NCBI RefSeq assembly: GCF_000283155.1 | Contig: NW_004454177.1 | Location: 6,277,060 to 6,341,059, forward strand | Direction: 5' to 3' | From: Ceratotherium simum simum | Lineage: Eukaryota; Chordata; Mammalia; Perissodactyla; Rhinocerotidae | DNA length: 64,000 nt | In this document: in pieces, positions 1 to 12,846 of the stretch | Numbering within the stretch: position 1 is the stretch's first letter | How the letters are laid out: every line of letters starts with the position of its first letter | Notes under the pieces: generated by a model | What the model saw: only the letters and a program-made list of their open reading frames with translations | Databases searched by the model: none | What the model was told of the DNA's origin: nothing | Made by a program: the position numbers and the translations under genes

Positions 1-999
1 TGGGTGGGGTCTTCTTGAGGAAGGGAGTATGAGCTCCATGGTGGGGATCAGAGTAAACTTTGGGAAGGAGGTGGAATAAGTGTCCTGAGTAGCAGCAGGG
101 CTTGCGGGAGGAGGAAGGAGCTTGGCACCCTGGAGGAAGGCCAGCATGGTTGGAGTCGCGAGGACCAGAGATGGGGCTGGGTGGGGCCAGGGGAAGGGTG
201 GCAGGCCTTGGCTGCCCTATTAAGGACTTTGGTCTTTATCCTAAGAAAAATAGGAGGCCATGGGCTGGTCTTCAGCGTGATCAGATGTCCATTTTAAGAG
301 GATCTGGCTATAGTGAAGGGAATGAATTAGATGAGACCACAAGTAGGTATGGACACATAGTCGGTAGGCCCTTGATACATAGTAGGCCCTTTATGGTACA
401 CACAGGATGCTCTGGGGAGCGTCTGCTCACTGAGGATGGAGGTGGAGCAGGGAGTGAAGGCTCCACCAGGGCCAGGCCCTGGGGTCAGAATGGATCTCCT
501 CCACCTGTCTCTGCAGAGCCACCCAAGGTAAAAGAAAAATCCCAGCTATTCAGTGGCCCATGGGGCTTGGGAGGCAGGGTGGTCGTTCAAGGGGAGGAGC
601 AGTAGGGTGGGGGCCACGCTTTAGAGGTGAGTGCTGGGCTGGCCGTCACCATCCGCCTCCCTCAGGCCCGAGGACACAGGGTCCCCCTCCCTGCTATTGG
701 GGTTCTGTGGAAGCAAGGCAGCCTTTCCAAATTGTAATAACAGTTATTTCTATTACACCGCGAGCATCTGACACATGGAGCGAGGAGCTATGAAGCCCCC
801 CCAGCGGCTAACATAAAAGTGGGGGTGGGGGCTCCGGGGAAGGCTTGGAGGCTGCGGCTGAGGCTGGGCTCTGCCATGTGCGGCGGGAGGAGGACTGGAA
901 AGAAAGAGGCTTATTTCAGCACTCTGTTATGGCATCTTGTTTTCATAGTTTGTTCAACAAACCTCTCTCCCTCTCTCTCCCCTACTCGCCTCTCTTTTT

Positions 1000-1215
1000 T
1001 TCATCTTCCTCTCTCAGCAAATCCATTTAAATGCAATTCTATTCTTAAAGCGCCCCTCTCATGCATGTCTAATGAATGTCAGGGAAATGCTATTACAATG
1101 GGGCTGAGGAGGATCCGATCGGCAGTGTGTGTACAAGTCATTTGAAAGGAAGCCTGGGAGCGCTCCAGTTTTATTACAGCATAATTAGAAATAAAATCTT
1201 GTTGCAAGAGGAGAA
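1000..1215. promoter_or_regulatory. Candidate intronic enhancer island
   Basis: A repeat-free AT-rich block has an ATTTAAAT palindrome (1025-1032) followed by gcaattc, and ttattacagcataattag near 1171-1188. Function is inferred. Confidence 0.3.
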
Positions 1216-1674
1216 TGAGAGATGTGTGCTAATCCTGTGGTGGAGAAAGGTAGAGCTGTATTTAGAGAAGAGGACTCAGGGAGAGAGAGAATTAGCCACC
1301 GTTCCTCTGTCCCCCCCACCCAGACTCTCCTGCTGGTTCCTTCCCTGAGCCCTCCATCCTCACACCCCCTGTGACCCCCAGCTCCTTGGGGGCCGCTCCA
1401 GAGACAGTGCTGGTGCCCTTCTAGATCTCAGCTGCCCAAAGCGGTCAGTCTGCCAGGGCCCCCGGGGAGCCGAGCCTGGTCCCTCCCTGAAAATCCACAC
1501 CCTCCCACCTTCCTAAGAGGCTGGTTTATGGGCAGTTGGGAGGTGGTGGGAGTGGTCGGCAGAGCCCTGCAATTGGAGGCTGGGGCCCAGGTCAAGTTCT
1601 GAGTCCCCCACTGTCGAGAGTTACACATTCATTTGTTCGTTAATTCATTTAGTCATTCAACAACTACTAACTGA

Positions 1675-1830
1675 ACACCCAGTATGTGCCAGGCACTGTG
1701 TTGGGTACATTCATTAACTCATTTAATTCTCATAGGAAACAGGTTCAGAGAGGTTCAATGCTTACCCAGCATCATCCAGCTAGAAAGGGGAACACAGTTC
1801 GAACCCAAGCCCTTCTCTCTCCAGAGCCGG
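1675..1830 (-). repeat. MIR SINE fragment, reversed
   Basis: The order cagtatgtgccaggcactg, actcatttaattctcatagg, ggttcagagaggttcaatg and acagttcgaacccaag is the reverse complement of MIR. Confidence 0.8.
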
Positions 1831-2912
1831 GTTTTTTCTGCTCCACCATACTATCAACTTGCTGGGTCCTCCTGAGACCTCAGACACCCTTCCATCCAGT
1901 AACCCCATCTCCTGTAGAGCCCAAAAGGCAGAGATAAGACAGAGGGACCAGGCTAGTCCCTCTTACGGAGCAGAGATGGGCATCACTCCGTAGCTCCACG
2001 TCTTCTTTCACCACTTGCCCTCTCCCCAGCTGAGGTGGCCGTGGAGGAGGAAGGGCAGGGGCCGCTCCCCAAGGCCTCCTGGGAACACATGCAGTGCGTT
2101 GTGCCGCCCATAAGGAGCCTGGCACGCCAAGCCCCAGCCCAGCCTGGCGTCATACTCTGAAGATGAGTATGAGACCATGGTGTCTGCCCAAGCGCCTGGG
2201 GCCCCTGTGCCAGAAAGCAGGCAGGTAGACCCATCACCTGCCACGTGGAGGTTATTAAGTTGTGAAGCCTCCTCCAGCTCAGCTCCCTACTTGAGCCCTA
2301 GCTTCAGCGTCACCCTCACTCTGCAGCTGGCCAGAGGCGGGGCCCCGTTTCTGGTTCCACATGCCCCAAACCAGCTTGCGTAGCAGAGGTCCCACCTCCC
2401 ATCCATCCAGTCTCCTCAGGACCCAGATATGTCTGCCCTGTCTGGTTTCAACTCCATGGGGAAGGAGCAGTGGGCCCGGAAACAGGAGGCCTCTCTTCCA
2501 TCACATTCAGACCCAGACGAGCTGTGTGACCCTCTGTGCCTCAGTTTCCTGGAGTGTCACATGCGGTGATGGATCAGATTTGAGTGTTTGAGAGCACGTG
2601 CAGATGAGGCCCTCCCTGGGATGAAAGGCCCATTCCCAGGGCAAGTTCCCTGCCCACCCCGTCCCTGAGCAATACCTCCCTCTGCTCCCGGCACCTGAGG
2701 CCACCGAGGGGCCTCCGCTCAATCTCTCCCCACCCCTCACACTCACTCTCTAAACCCAGCCTGTGCCATACGCCTGGTGACCATCAGGACTGGCTTGCCT
2801 CTGTCCCCCTCCCCATTCCTACCCTAAGGTCCTCACCCCAGTGTCTTCACAGAAAAGGGCTCAACTCCAGAGTCTCAGCACTGGAAGTGTCCTCAGGGAC
2901 CCAGATAAGGAG

Positions 2913-3294
2913 TGTATTCACTTTCTAGGGCTTTCATAACAAAATACCACACTGGGTGGCTTAAACAACAGAAATGTATTTTCTCACAGTTCTGGAGGCT
3001 GGAAGTCCAAGATCAAGGTGTCAGCAGGTCTGGTTTCTCCTGAGCCTTCCCTCCTTGCCTTGCAGACAGCCACCTTCTCACTGTGTCCTCACGTGGTCTC
3101 TCTTCTGCCTGTACACATTCCTGGTGTCTCTTCCTCTTCTTATAAGGACACCAGTCATATTGGTTTAGGGCCCCACCTTTATGACCTCATTTAACTTTAA
3201 TTACCTCTTTAAAGGCCCTGTCTCCCACTACAGTCACGTTGGGGGTTAAGGCTTCAACATAGGAATTTTGTGGGGACACAATCCAGTCTGTAAT
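2913..3294 (-). mobile_element. MaLR (MLT1/MST-like) solitary LTR, reversed
   Basis: The order on this strand is tttctagggctttcataac, gtggcttaaacaacag, ctcacagttctggaggctgg, ttataaggacaccagtcata and gggacacaatccagtctg. This is the reverse complement of a mammalian ERVL-MaLR LTR. It is a solitary LTR of an old retroviral-like element, with no internal coding region. Confidence 0.85.
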
Positions 3295-5907
3295 GGAGGA
3301 TCTAGGCCTTAGAGCCAGCCAGGGCCGGAGCTGGGACTTGAATGCACGTTCCTGACTCACATGCCGTGTGCCTTCCGCTACACTGCAGGTCTCTCTCCGG
3401 GCTCTTGGGTGGAGGGCTTACCATCCTGGGAGTCCAGAGTCCAGGGAGAAGACGAGGCAGCACGGGCCTTGGCTTCCCTTCGGCTTTTCAAACCCAGGCC
3501 GGCAGGTACCCCCAGGGCCCTCGCCATCAGCAGGAACACCGGAACGGAATAAAAGGAAAGTGCTCTGCAGAGTCAGCCCTAAATAGCTCCCTGTAGTCTG
3601 CCCTGGTGCTGGGCCCCAGACAGGGCTAATTCCTACCAGCCAGGAAATATTGACCACCCCCACCCGGCCTGCCCCATGGAGCGAAGACCTGGGAGGAAAG
3701 AGCGGCCCTGGCGGTGGGGGGAGTTAGCCCACTAGTCCTGTGAACTATCCCCAGTCTCCGAGCTGCAGGCGGACCACGTTGGTTTTATAAATCTGTATTG
3801 GATGGAGCAGTAACTGGTAACCTGTATTGATTCGATTTCTCTTTTGCAATTGGGAGGCGCCTGGGGGCCACTCGAGGCACTTGGAGGCCTGGCATCCTGG
3901 GGCTTCCTTGGAAAACTTGGACTGTGACAGGGTAGTATTTCCTCTCTTCCAAGAGAGACTGAATGGTTTTTCTGACCCTGGCCAGAGCCTGGTCTCAGTG
4001 CAAAGCTCCATCCATTCCTCCCCGCCTCTCGCTCCCTGACTCCATACCTCCTGTTACTGGGGCCTTCCTTGTAGGAGTGAGGGGGGTGGGCAGAGCAGGA
4101 AACCCCTCCCTCAGCTTCTGGTTTTCCTGCTTCAGGATCCAAAAAACATCTCTCAAGAAACATCTCCACTGCTAGGATTCATTCATTCAACACGATACCT
4201 ACACAAATACCTATGCTCCATGCGTGTGTTCTGGACACATGTGCCCTGTGCTTTTACACACTTCATATTATGGTAATAACCCCTCCTTACACGTGTATAG
4301 TACAGTATATGTCACAACCCCCTGGTGTAGACATCATTACATGGACACCGTGAAAGAACCCTGTGAGCCGAACCCGCCAGGGGTTGGTATCCCCATTGTG
4401 GGGATGAAAGAACAGAAGCCCAGAAAAGTTAAGGGATTTTCCTAAAGTCACACAGTTGGTAGGTGGCAGGTCTCAAATCTCCAATTTCTGACTCCAAATA
4501 CAGTGCTCCATACAGCACTATTGGAGCATCCTCTTCCCCAAGCTGCCAACCCCTCCTCTGTCCCCTGCAATGCCCCTCAGGCCCGTGAAGGTGTACCCAG
4601 CAGTATACGTGGCAGCCCATGCACTTTGTGCCCTCGCAGACGCATGCAGCCACCTGCTGGTGAGCACACCTTCCTCACACATGGCACCCGGTCAGGGCAG
4701 GGTTTCCTTGCTCTATAAATCTGAGTCCTCCCCAAACACATGACTGCCTAGTACCCCTGGCCTCTTACTTCCCTGCACACCAGCCTCTAAGGGACATCAC
4801 GCGTCCATTCTTTCATCAGTAACTCTAATGGCTTCGGAAGCTGGTCTCATCCCACCCCTCACCCATGCTGTTCCCCCACCACTCTGGCCCTGGCTAATGA
4901 GAGGGAAGCCCCCTCCAGAAGAAGCAAGGGGCCAGGGGCCCGGCCACTGCTCTGAAGGGGTGGAAAAGTCCTCCTCCCGGGGAAGGAGTTGGCAAAGGCC
5001 CCTCCAAAATGCAACACACACTCTCCTGGCAGCTGGGTTTGGGGAACACAGCTCTAGATTTGTGTTCGGGAGACACACACACAATCCCGGCTCTTCCACT
5101 CCCTACGTGTATGAGTTGGGCACTTTCCCCTGAGCCACAGTTTCCTCATCTGTGAAGCAAAAGGAGCAGCCTGTGCTTCCTGGGCTGGTGATGGCGCTTC
5201 CGAGAGGGAACACATGTGAAGGTGCCCAGCACGGTGCCTGGTGCATGGATGCCCACCGATTCATGCACCTTGGGGGGGTCTTTCCTACTGAGTTTATAAA
5301 ACAATTTAAGACACTTCACCACCCAAGCCTGGATCCCTCTCCCAACTGTAAGCAGACTCTGCCCTTGAGGGGTGCCCAGAAGGGCTGGAGAGGGGAAGTA
5401 TATGGCCGCAGGTCCCTGGACACAGGTCTCCTTCCTCAAAGGCCCCAGCTGTGGAAACCTCTAACATCTAAGAGGTTCAGCTTCCTTAAGGCGGGCAGAG
5501 ATGGCACCACCCAAGCAGCTCGGTTCTGGGACTTCCCTGTCCACAGAGGGCAGAGCGCCTCTCGGCCTCCACCACTGTGCTGCATACCTGGTCTGAATGC
5601 TGGCGCCTGGGACTCGAATGTGGTGCCATCCTGGAAACACTGACCTCTGCGGTTAGTGATCGCTCCTCCAGGCGAGGGTAGCATTTCCCCTCCAATCACC
5701 TTGGTCAGGGAAGGACAATGGAAGGGGAGCCTCAGGAGGCTGGAGGGGGGGTGTCCGCTTCTCTCTTCTCCCTGGGCCAGGCTCCCCTGGTCCCCACGTG
5801 TTTGAGGAGCTCCTGGGCAGTGTGGGGTCACTCCCTGTGGGGGCCTCCCTCTGAGGATGCGTCAGCCATAGCTGATACTCAAGTGCCGGCTCATGTCACT
5901 GTCCCTT

Positions 5908-5955
5908 TGTTACTTCCCTTTGTTACTTCCTCATGTTACTTCCCTTTGTTAGCTC
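5908..5955 (+). repeat. Short degenerate tandem repeat
   Basis: Units of the form CCCTTTGTTACTT recur three to four times, with one variant reading CCTCATGTTACTT. Confidence 0.85.
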
Positions 5956-6172
5956 CAAGCCGTCAGTCTTGCTTTCGTGTCCCAGCCTGGACTCGGCTGA
6001 GCTGAGGAACCAGGACAAGATTCAAAGTGGCCTAAATTGGGAGCAGTGGCCCAAACCACTGCAGTGTGGGTGTGGCAGCAGTGGTTAGAGGGGGAGAGAC
6101 CCCCAGGGTATGGGCGACCTCGGACAGGACTCCAGGCTGGAGATCCAGCTGTCCCACTCTCCTCTACTGCCA

Positions 6173-6490
6173 GGATTCATTCATTCAACACCTTTTCACT
6201 GAGCATCTACCATGTACCAGCATGTCCTGAAGCTGGGATACAGGTGTGGACTAAAACAACTCTTTGCTCTCAAAGAGAAACACCACGTGCTCTGAAGACA
6301 AAGAGGCAGGGTAAGGAATTGGGCAGGGATGTGGAGCACCATCTAATTTTGACAGAGGTGTCAGGCAAGGCCTCCCTAAGGAGCTGGGATTTGAGCAGAG
6401 ACCTGGACGAAGCCAGGAATGAGTCAAGGAAAGAGCATTTCAGGCCCGGAAGGAGTAGTCACAGCAAAGGCCCTGGGGTGGAAATGAGCA
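6173..6490 (-). repeat. L2 LINE 3' fragment, reversed
   Basis: The stretch attcattcattcaacacc, followed by gagcatctaccatgtaccag, caaggcctccctaagg and agcatttcaggcccgg, is the reverse complement of the L2 3' end. Confidence 0.75.
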
Positions 6491-6744
6491 CATGCGCGCT
6501 CACACACACATACGGATTTTAAAACCAGTGTATTAGATGATCTCCAAGGCAGCTCTGCCGTTCTTTAAGCTAAGAATTTATAAATTACTGGGCAGGAAGG
6601 GAACTTAAAGATGATCCAGTTTATCTCTGTCACTCAGTGTTAAATCTTCTATACAATATTTCAGCCAAATGTTTCTTCAGCCTCTACTTAAATGCCCCTG
6701 CTGACAGGAAACTCACTACCTCACAAAGGTACTTATTCCAATTT

Positions 6745-7365
6745 TTTATAATCTTGAATTTAAAACTTTTTTAAAATTTTAATTGTGGTAAAATACACAA
6801 ATACACATAACATAAAATTTACCATATTAACCATTTTTAAGTGTTTTTAAGTTCAGTTTCATCTTGTAAAACTGAACCTTACACCCATTAAACAACAACT
6901 CCGCATTCCCCCATCCCGCAAGCCCCTGGCAACCACCATTCTACTTTCTGTTTCTATGAATGTTGACTACTCTGGCTACCTCATATCCGTGGGATCATAC
7001 AGTGTTTGTTCTTTTGTGTCTGGCTTATTTCACTTAGCATAATGTCCTCAAGGTTCATCCATGTTGTGGCATATTGCAGAATTTCCTTCCTTTTCAAGGC
7101 TGAGCAATATTCCATTATATGTATATACCACGTTTTGTTTATCCATTCATCCATCAGTGGACACTTGGGTTGCTTCCAGCTCTTGCCTGCTGTGAATGAA
7201 GCTGCTGTGAACAGCGGTGAACAAATACTCTTCGAGACCGGACTTTCAATTATTTTGGATGTATACCCAGCAGTGGAATTGCTGGATTATATGGTAATTC
7301 TTTTTTAAATTTTTTGAGGAACTGTCATACTTTTAATCTTGACTTTTGAATGCTTAAAAATAATT
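6745..7365 (-). mobile_element. L1M 3' fragment, reversed
   Basis: The + strand carries antisense L1 landmarks: ttttaattgtggtaaaatacac at one end, then ggcttatttcacttagcataatg, attccattatatgtatata, and tggaattgctggat. These are the reverse complement of the end of L1 ORF2 and the 3' region. It is an old, decayed mammalian L1 with no intact frame. Confidence 0.85.
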
Positions 7366-7569
7366 ATTTTTAAAAGTCTACCGAGATATAGTAGAAACAG
7401 TGATTACTAGTGGCAAGAGGTTTGCCAGATCTAAAAACACTCAGAAATGGAATGGGTTAATCTGGGAAGGCTTCCTGGAGGAGGTAAATTTAGAGCTGGG
7501 GCCTGACTTTTCCGAGCTGCAGTTTCCTCATGAGTGAATTGGGGATGAAACTACCTTAGAGTATTGGGA

Positions 7570-7780
7570 AGTTTCATTCATTCATTCATTCTGGAAATAT
7601 TTATTGAGTGCCTATTTTGTGACCAGCACTGCTTTCACAGTGAGTGGAACAGAAAACCATTGGAAGGTCATGAGCAAAGGAGCTGCATGATCTGATTTTG
7701 GTTTTAAAGCATCACTCTGGCTGCATGTTGGGAACAGAGGGAGGAGGCACGGGGGCAGAAACAGGAGGCCAGTTAGGAAG
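7570..7780 (-). repeat. L2 LINE 3' fragment, reversed
   Basis: Landmarks are attcattcattcattctgg, tattgagtgcctattttgtg, and later atgatctgattttggttttaaagcatcactctggctgc. The middle of the element is deleted. Confidence 0.75.
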
Positions 7781-8427
7781 CCACTGTCCCTGCTTCATTC
7801 TGTAATTCCCCATCCCTTGTTCTAGAGGTTGGAGTGGGATCTGTCCAGTTCACACCCTCAGCACCCCGCTCCTCCTCTGCCCAGCACCCTCTCCCTCCCA
7901 ACTCACCCTTGCGCCCCTTTAAGAGCAGAAAGAGAGGCCCGCCTTTGCAGAGGGCCGCCAGGAGGCCCGAGGTTTCTATCAGTTATCCCCCTACGACTCC
8001 TGCAGCTCTGGGGAGTCTCCAAGCCCAGCTCTCTGACCTTTTAGAAAAAGACAGAAAAGATGCTATCGGCTCACTTAGCACCTGTGTGTGTGGCCTCCGA
8101 ATCACCAAGGAGGGCTTCCTTTATTTCCAGGCTCCTGAGGAGGGAGGGGGAGAGTTTGCAGGAAACCTGACCACAGGGAGGAGACTAGAGCCAGCTCCCC
8201 CAAGCCTTCTGCTCCCTGAGATGGAGCACCATGGACTGACCTTTAAGGAGCACCCCCCGTGTGCTGGCGACTTCCACACGCAGTATTTCATCTAATTCTC
8301 CCAGCAACCCTGTGGCCTCAGTCCTATTTATTATCTCCATTTTCCTGAAGGAAAAATGGGACTCAGACAAGTTTGGTAAGATCATAGAGTCATCAATTGT
8401 CTGAGTGAAGGGGCCTTACGAGTATAA

Positions 8428-8838
8428 TATGTACTCCAGCGGTTCTCCGCTCTGGCTGCACATTACATCACCCAAAAAGCTTTTTAAAAATACCAATTTC
8501 CAGGGGGCCGGCCTGGTAGCGTAGCGGTTAAGTGCGCGCGCTGCTCCGCTGCGGCGGCCCAGGGTTCGCAGGTTTAGATCCCAGGCGCGCACCGACACAC
8601 CACTTGTCAAGCCATGCTGTGGCGGCGTCCCATATAAAGTAGAGGAAGATGGGCACAGATGTTAGCCCAGGGCCAATCTTCCTCAGCAAAAAGAGGAGGA
8701 TTGGCAACGGATGTTAGCTCAGGGCTAGTCTTCCTCATTAAAAAAAAAAAAAATTTCCAGGCCACACCCCCAGAGATTCTGAGTTTAATTTCAAAAGCTC
8801 CTTAGATAATTCTAATGTACAAACATGGTTAAAAACGC
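8428..8838 (-). mobile_element. MER5A-like hAT-type element split by the ERE
   Basis: The flanks of the ERE rejoin as one old element: agcggttctccgctctggctgcacattacatcacc before the SINE, and ggccacacccccagagattctgagtttaat after it. This resembles the short non-autonomous hAT-Charlie element MER5A. The two arms are 8428-8503 and 8752-8838. Orientation is uncertain because the family is short and near-symmetric at its ends. Confidence 0.7.
8504..8751 (+). mobile_element. ERE-type tRNA-derived SINE, + strand
   Basis: It starts ggggccggcctggtagcg and contains the RNA polymerase III-like B box gggttcgcagg. It continues into the ERE-specific body (atgttagctcagggc) and ends in a poly-A tail. A perfect 9 bp target-site duplication, AATTTCCAG, lies at 8495-8503 and 8752-8760. 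The insertion splits an older MER5A-like DNA transposon. ERE SINEs are known from perissodactyls, which identifies the lineage. Confidence 0.93.
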
Positions 8839-8920
8839 ATCCCTAATCCAACTCCTCCCTCTTTTTGCAGATGGGAACATTGAGGGCCTGAGAGAAGACT
8901 GGGCTCCCCTACAGTCTCCC

Positions 8921-9370
8921 TGTATAGTGTCCCAGGGTTAGTGTAACAAATTACCACAAACTGAGTGGTTTAAAGCAACAGAGATTTATCATGTCACAGC
9001 TCTGGAGGCCAGAAGTCTAAAATCAAGGTGGGGGCAGGGCGCGCTCCCTCTGCAGGCTCGAGGGGAGACTCCTGCCTTGCCTCTTCCAGCTGGGGGTGCC
9101 GGCAATCCTTGGCATTTCTTTGCTGGTAGATGCATCACCCTGATCTCTGCCTCCGTCTTCACATGAGCTTCACCCTGTGTGTGTGTGTCTGTGTCCAAAT
9201 TTCCCTCTTCTTATAAGGACACCAGTCATATTGGATTGAAGGCCCACCCTGATCCAATATGACCTCATCTTTACTTGATTACATTTGTAAAGATCTTATT
9301 TCCAATAAGGTCACATTCACAGGCTCTAGGTGGACGTTAGTTTTGGGGATACGCTATTCAACCCAGTACA
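8921..9370 (-). mobile_element. MaLR-like solitary LTR, reversed
   Basis: It has the same landmarks as the copy at 2913-3294: gtgtaacaaattaccac, gtggtttaaagcaacag, cagctctggaggccagaag, ttataaggacaccagtc and aaggtcacattcac. It is an old solitary LTR without coding capacity. Confidence 0.85.
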
Positions 9371-9837
9371 CACCCCATCATTAGTGGCAGAGCCAGGACT
9401 CCAACCTGGTCTCCTAAGGTCCAGTCCTGGGCTCATCCCCCCACACCTGATGGCTTGGCCCCTCTTGATCCTCCTCCTCTCCCTAATGGCTTCCATCGAG
9501 CCCTCCCCCTACCCTTCACCAGCCCCCAGCACTGATGGCCGCACCTTTCCTGGTGGAAGGATGTTGTCTTCTGACTGTGGAATCCCAGAGGGCAGAGACC
9601 AATCCAGGACTTCTCCATGGAGCCCAGTCCAGGACCTGGGGATGCTCTATAAAGACTTGATAAATCGAACCAAACTGAATCGAATGGATGAGTGCTCCTT
9701 CCTGAAGTAGTGAGAACCCTGCAGAGCGAAGCAACCAAGCAGAGGCTGGCTGACCATATGTCCCTGTGAGAGCTGCTGTTATTCTAGGAGAGTCAGTCTA
9801 ACACAGAGCTTTAGAAGAGCACAGGAAGTGGACTAAG

Positions 9838-10010
9838 GGTCCAGGCTCTGCCACTTATTAGCTGTGTGAGCTTGGGTGGGTTATTCACCTCTCTGTGCTT
9901 GGTTAGTGATAATAATAGTATCCATTTCAAAGGATTGTGGGCATTAAATGAGATAATGTTTATAAAGCCCTTGACCTTACATGTAATAGGTGCTCAATAA
10001 ATATTTAGCT
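9838..10010 (+). repeat. MIR SINE, + strand
   Basis: The order is ggctctgccacttattagctgtgtgagcttggg, then cattaaatgagataatg, then ggtgctcaataaatattta. It is one of the clearer MIR copies here. Confidence 0.85.
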
Positions 10011-10739
10011 TTAAAAAAAAGAGAGGCCTGCTCTAGATCACCAGGAGAGAGGGCGATGAAGCAGGCCGGAGTATTTGTAGTAGTAAAAAAAGGAAGAAGA
10101 GGGTTCATTAACCACGCACAGCACTTTCTGTCATGAGCGTGTTCACAGATGATACCACAGCCTTTGAGATGTGACTGTCAAGCAATGCCAATGGCAGAGT
10201 CTGCATTTAAACACAGCTCTGTGTCCTGGTCTTAGAGCCTGAGGGAAACTGACCCTCCCATGTAAACCTGTGGGGACACTGTTGGCATTTGGAGTGGAAC
10301 AGTTCTTTGTTACACAAGATGTCCTGTACCCCTGACCCTTGACCACTGAATGCCATTAGTAACCCCCAGTTATGATGTCAACCAAAAATGATCCCAGGCG
10401 CACATTTCCAAATGGCCTCAGGATGGGGGCTGGACGTGAGGTCCTGGCTGTCACTCTGTCTTTCCTCCAGCTGGACCCAGCCTACCCCAAGGAGGAGGAG
10501 CCAGGATATGAAGTAGCTGCTTCCACCCATTCCAGGGATGGCTGGTCCCATTTGGGGTGAGAATGTGGGCTGCCAAACTGCTAGGGCACCCCGCCAGCGC
10601 CAGCCTTGGAGGCCAGCGTGTTGTGGAGCCCCAGCCTCTCTGAACCCCCCACCAGCTGGCCGTGCCTCCCCGCTCTCGACACCGTACACAGCTCGCTCCA
10701 CAGGCCTCTTGCTCCTTCCTTCCCCAGCAGGGCCCATCA

Positions 10740-10930
10740 TCTGATTCTCATCAAACATGCAAAACTGATGTTGCACAAGTTCCCCCCAGAGGGGATTAAC
10801 ATAATACCCCTGATTTCTCCTTCCCCTCTCCCCAGCTCTGCATCCCCCTGGCTGTGGCCGCCTTTGTTTCAGGAGGAGCGATACACTGTATCTGGAAATG
10901 TTACTGCAATTAAATATGCACAAGAAGGGG
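10740..10930. promoter_or_regulatory. Candidate intronic enhancer island
   Basis: A repeat-free block has tctcatcaaacatgcaaaactgatg, ggggattaacataat and actgcaattaaatatgcac, rich in POU/homeodomain-type words. Function is inferred. Confidence 0.3.
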
Positions 10931-12846
10931 GGAAGGGAGGGGGGAAATGAGGACAATGAAGGATGTGAAACATCAGATGCAGCAGCTGCTTGTTGCTATA
11001 GAAACCCCAGCTCCCCACCACCATCACCGCAGCACCCCTCCCCGGCTGAAAATTCTGGTAGGGCCAAGCGCACCGCTGTCCTGGGCGCTGGCGCTGCAGG
11101 ACAACAGGGTCCAAGCTGTCCGGGCTGGGACGCCTGTGGGCTGCCAGGGTTGATGTGGGGGTCTTTCCTCACCCCACCCCCCACCACCTCCCACCCTGCT
11201 ACTTCTGACTGGCAGAAACACCCCCGGTAGTTCTGCATTCCAGTCTCAGTTACATCATAAATTACAGGAGAACTTCCGCCTTTGACTTTGGGATGTCACA
11301 ACATGGAGACAAAACGGCACATTCAGAGCCTGGAGCGGGAGCCAGGCTTTCTCGGCACTTCTCCGGGTCTGCTCCAACTGCTGGCAGTGGGGCCTGGCTC
11401 CCTCGCACTTCGTTTTCGTCTCTTACCCAAGCACTGAGCGGGGGTCTGCACAGTGTGGTCTGTGTTGCGGGGGGAGCGGTGGGGTCCACACTCCACGTTC
11501 CACAGGACTGGCAGGCTGCCAGATGGCCGGTGTTCATGGGGGGATCCCAACAAGATGCCACTCAGCAGGGATCCACGGGAAGTCCCAGACCTGGGCGCAC
11601 AAAGCCAGGCGTCCAAGGGTGGAGAGAGGGAAAGGGGCCTAGCAGTGGCTCGCAGACACGGGATCTTTAGCTGCTGCTAGCAGAGAATAAGGTAGTGGTA
11701 TAATGGGCTGCCTCCCCACTCCCCCTCCATGCCGCCTAAAAATGAATGCAGGCTTAGTCTGGGGGTGGTAGCCCCGCTCTATCCTGCCCTGGTCAGAGAA
11801 GTCTGATTACCAGATCCCCACGGCTTGGCAAAGCGCCTGCCACATAGTAGGTCTAGTCCTATATAAGGGGTGTGGGAGGGAGGGAGAATTAGGAGAATGG
11901 TAGATAAACTGAAGTTTATTAAGAAGCAAGAGACTAGCCAAATTGATGAAGTTATTTGAAACCATATTAAACAAATAGGAAAAAAGAAAATCCTAAGGCT
12001 GCCAAGCCTGAAAGAAAGTTAAAGTGTGTGATAGCTGCCGTCCAGTTTGTAAGGGTGTATGTCAGTGACACGAGTTTAGCTGGTTCTGGAGGGCCCCAGT
12101 GAGTAGAACCAGGACCCATGGAGGGAGGTATGAGGAGAACAAGTGTGACGGAGGAAGATCTTTCTAAACGTCAGAGACATCGGCTTTGGAATGGGCCCCT
12201 GAGTGAGGTAGTGAGTTCCCCAGCTCTGGAGATATTCAAGTGAAAGCTGGAGAAGCGCTGTCAAAGATGTGGTCAAGCACATTCACCTTTGCAACCCTGC
12301 GATTCTGCAGCGTTCATTGTCAGAACGTGTCCTGCAGTGAGGTCACCGCCCCCCGGTGCTGAGATCTTGGACTCGTGCTTGGAGGGCTGGGACACCACGG
12401 AATGTGCCTAATGGAAGAGTGAGCCAGTATCAGGGCTCTTGTCACTGGTCGAGGGGGTCACGCAGCCCGCAGGTGGGAGGAAGCAGACCTCTAAATAATA
12501 GGATTGGGAGGGCATGGGGCTACCCAAAGTGTTTCCCCATGAGAGCCTGACATTCCAGTGCTAGCGGGTCCTTCCTACTAGGTCAGCAGTACCCCCTCTC
12601 TGCAGCTTCCTTCTAGGTCATTGTCACTGTCCCCATTCCTGTGCCTCCTCCTGGTGGAAACAGCAGCCTGGGGTCATCTCTGCCTGCCCGGGGAAGCAGC
12701 TGGGCCCCCAGAGAGCACAGAGGGAGCCAGAGTTGGCGTCTCAATCTCAGTCTGGCTGAGTCTCGGGTGAGAGGACACTGCCGTGAGCTCAGGGGGTCCC
12801 AAAGCCAAAGGCAAGCCCTCCCCAGTGCTCAAGTCCACATTCTCCC

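Noticed and set aside
102..605. 167-codon open frame at the window start as an upstream exon
   Set aside because: It has no similarity to Ig2 or any family I know, and the preceding DSCAML1 exon should encode the first half of Ig2, which this does not resemble. The area looks like a reversed L2 remnant.
2913..3294. Intact endogenous retrovirus
   Set aside because: Only a solitary MaLR-type LTR is present; no internal region or coding frame flanks it. The same holds for 8921-9370 and 48877-49351.
8504..8751. A genuine tRNA gene
   Set aside because: The polymerase III-like boxes belong to the tRNA-derived head of an ERE SINE with poly-A tail and target-site duplication.
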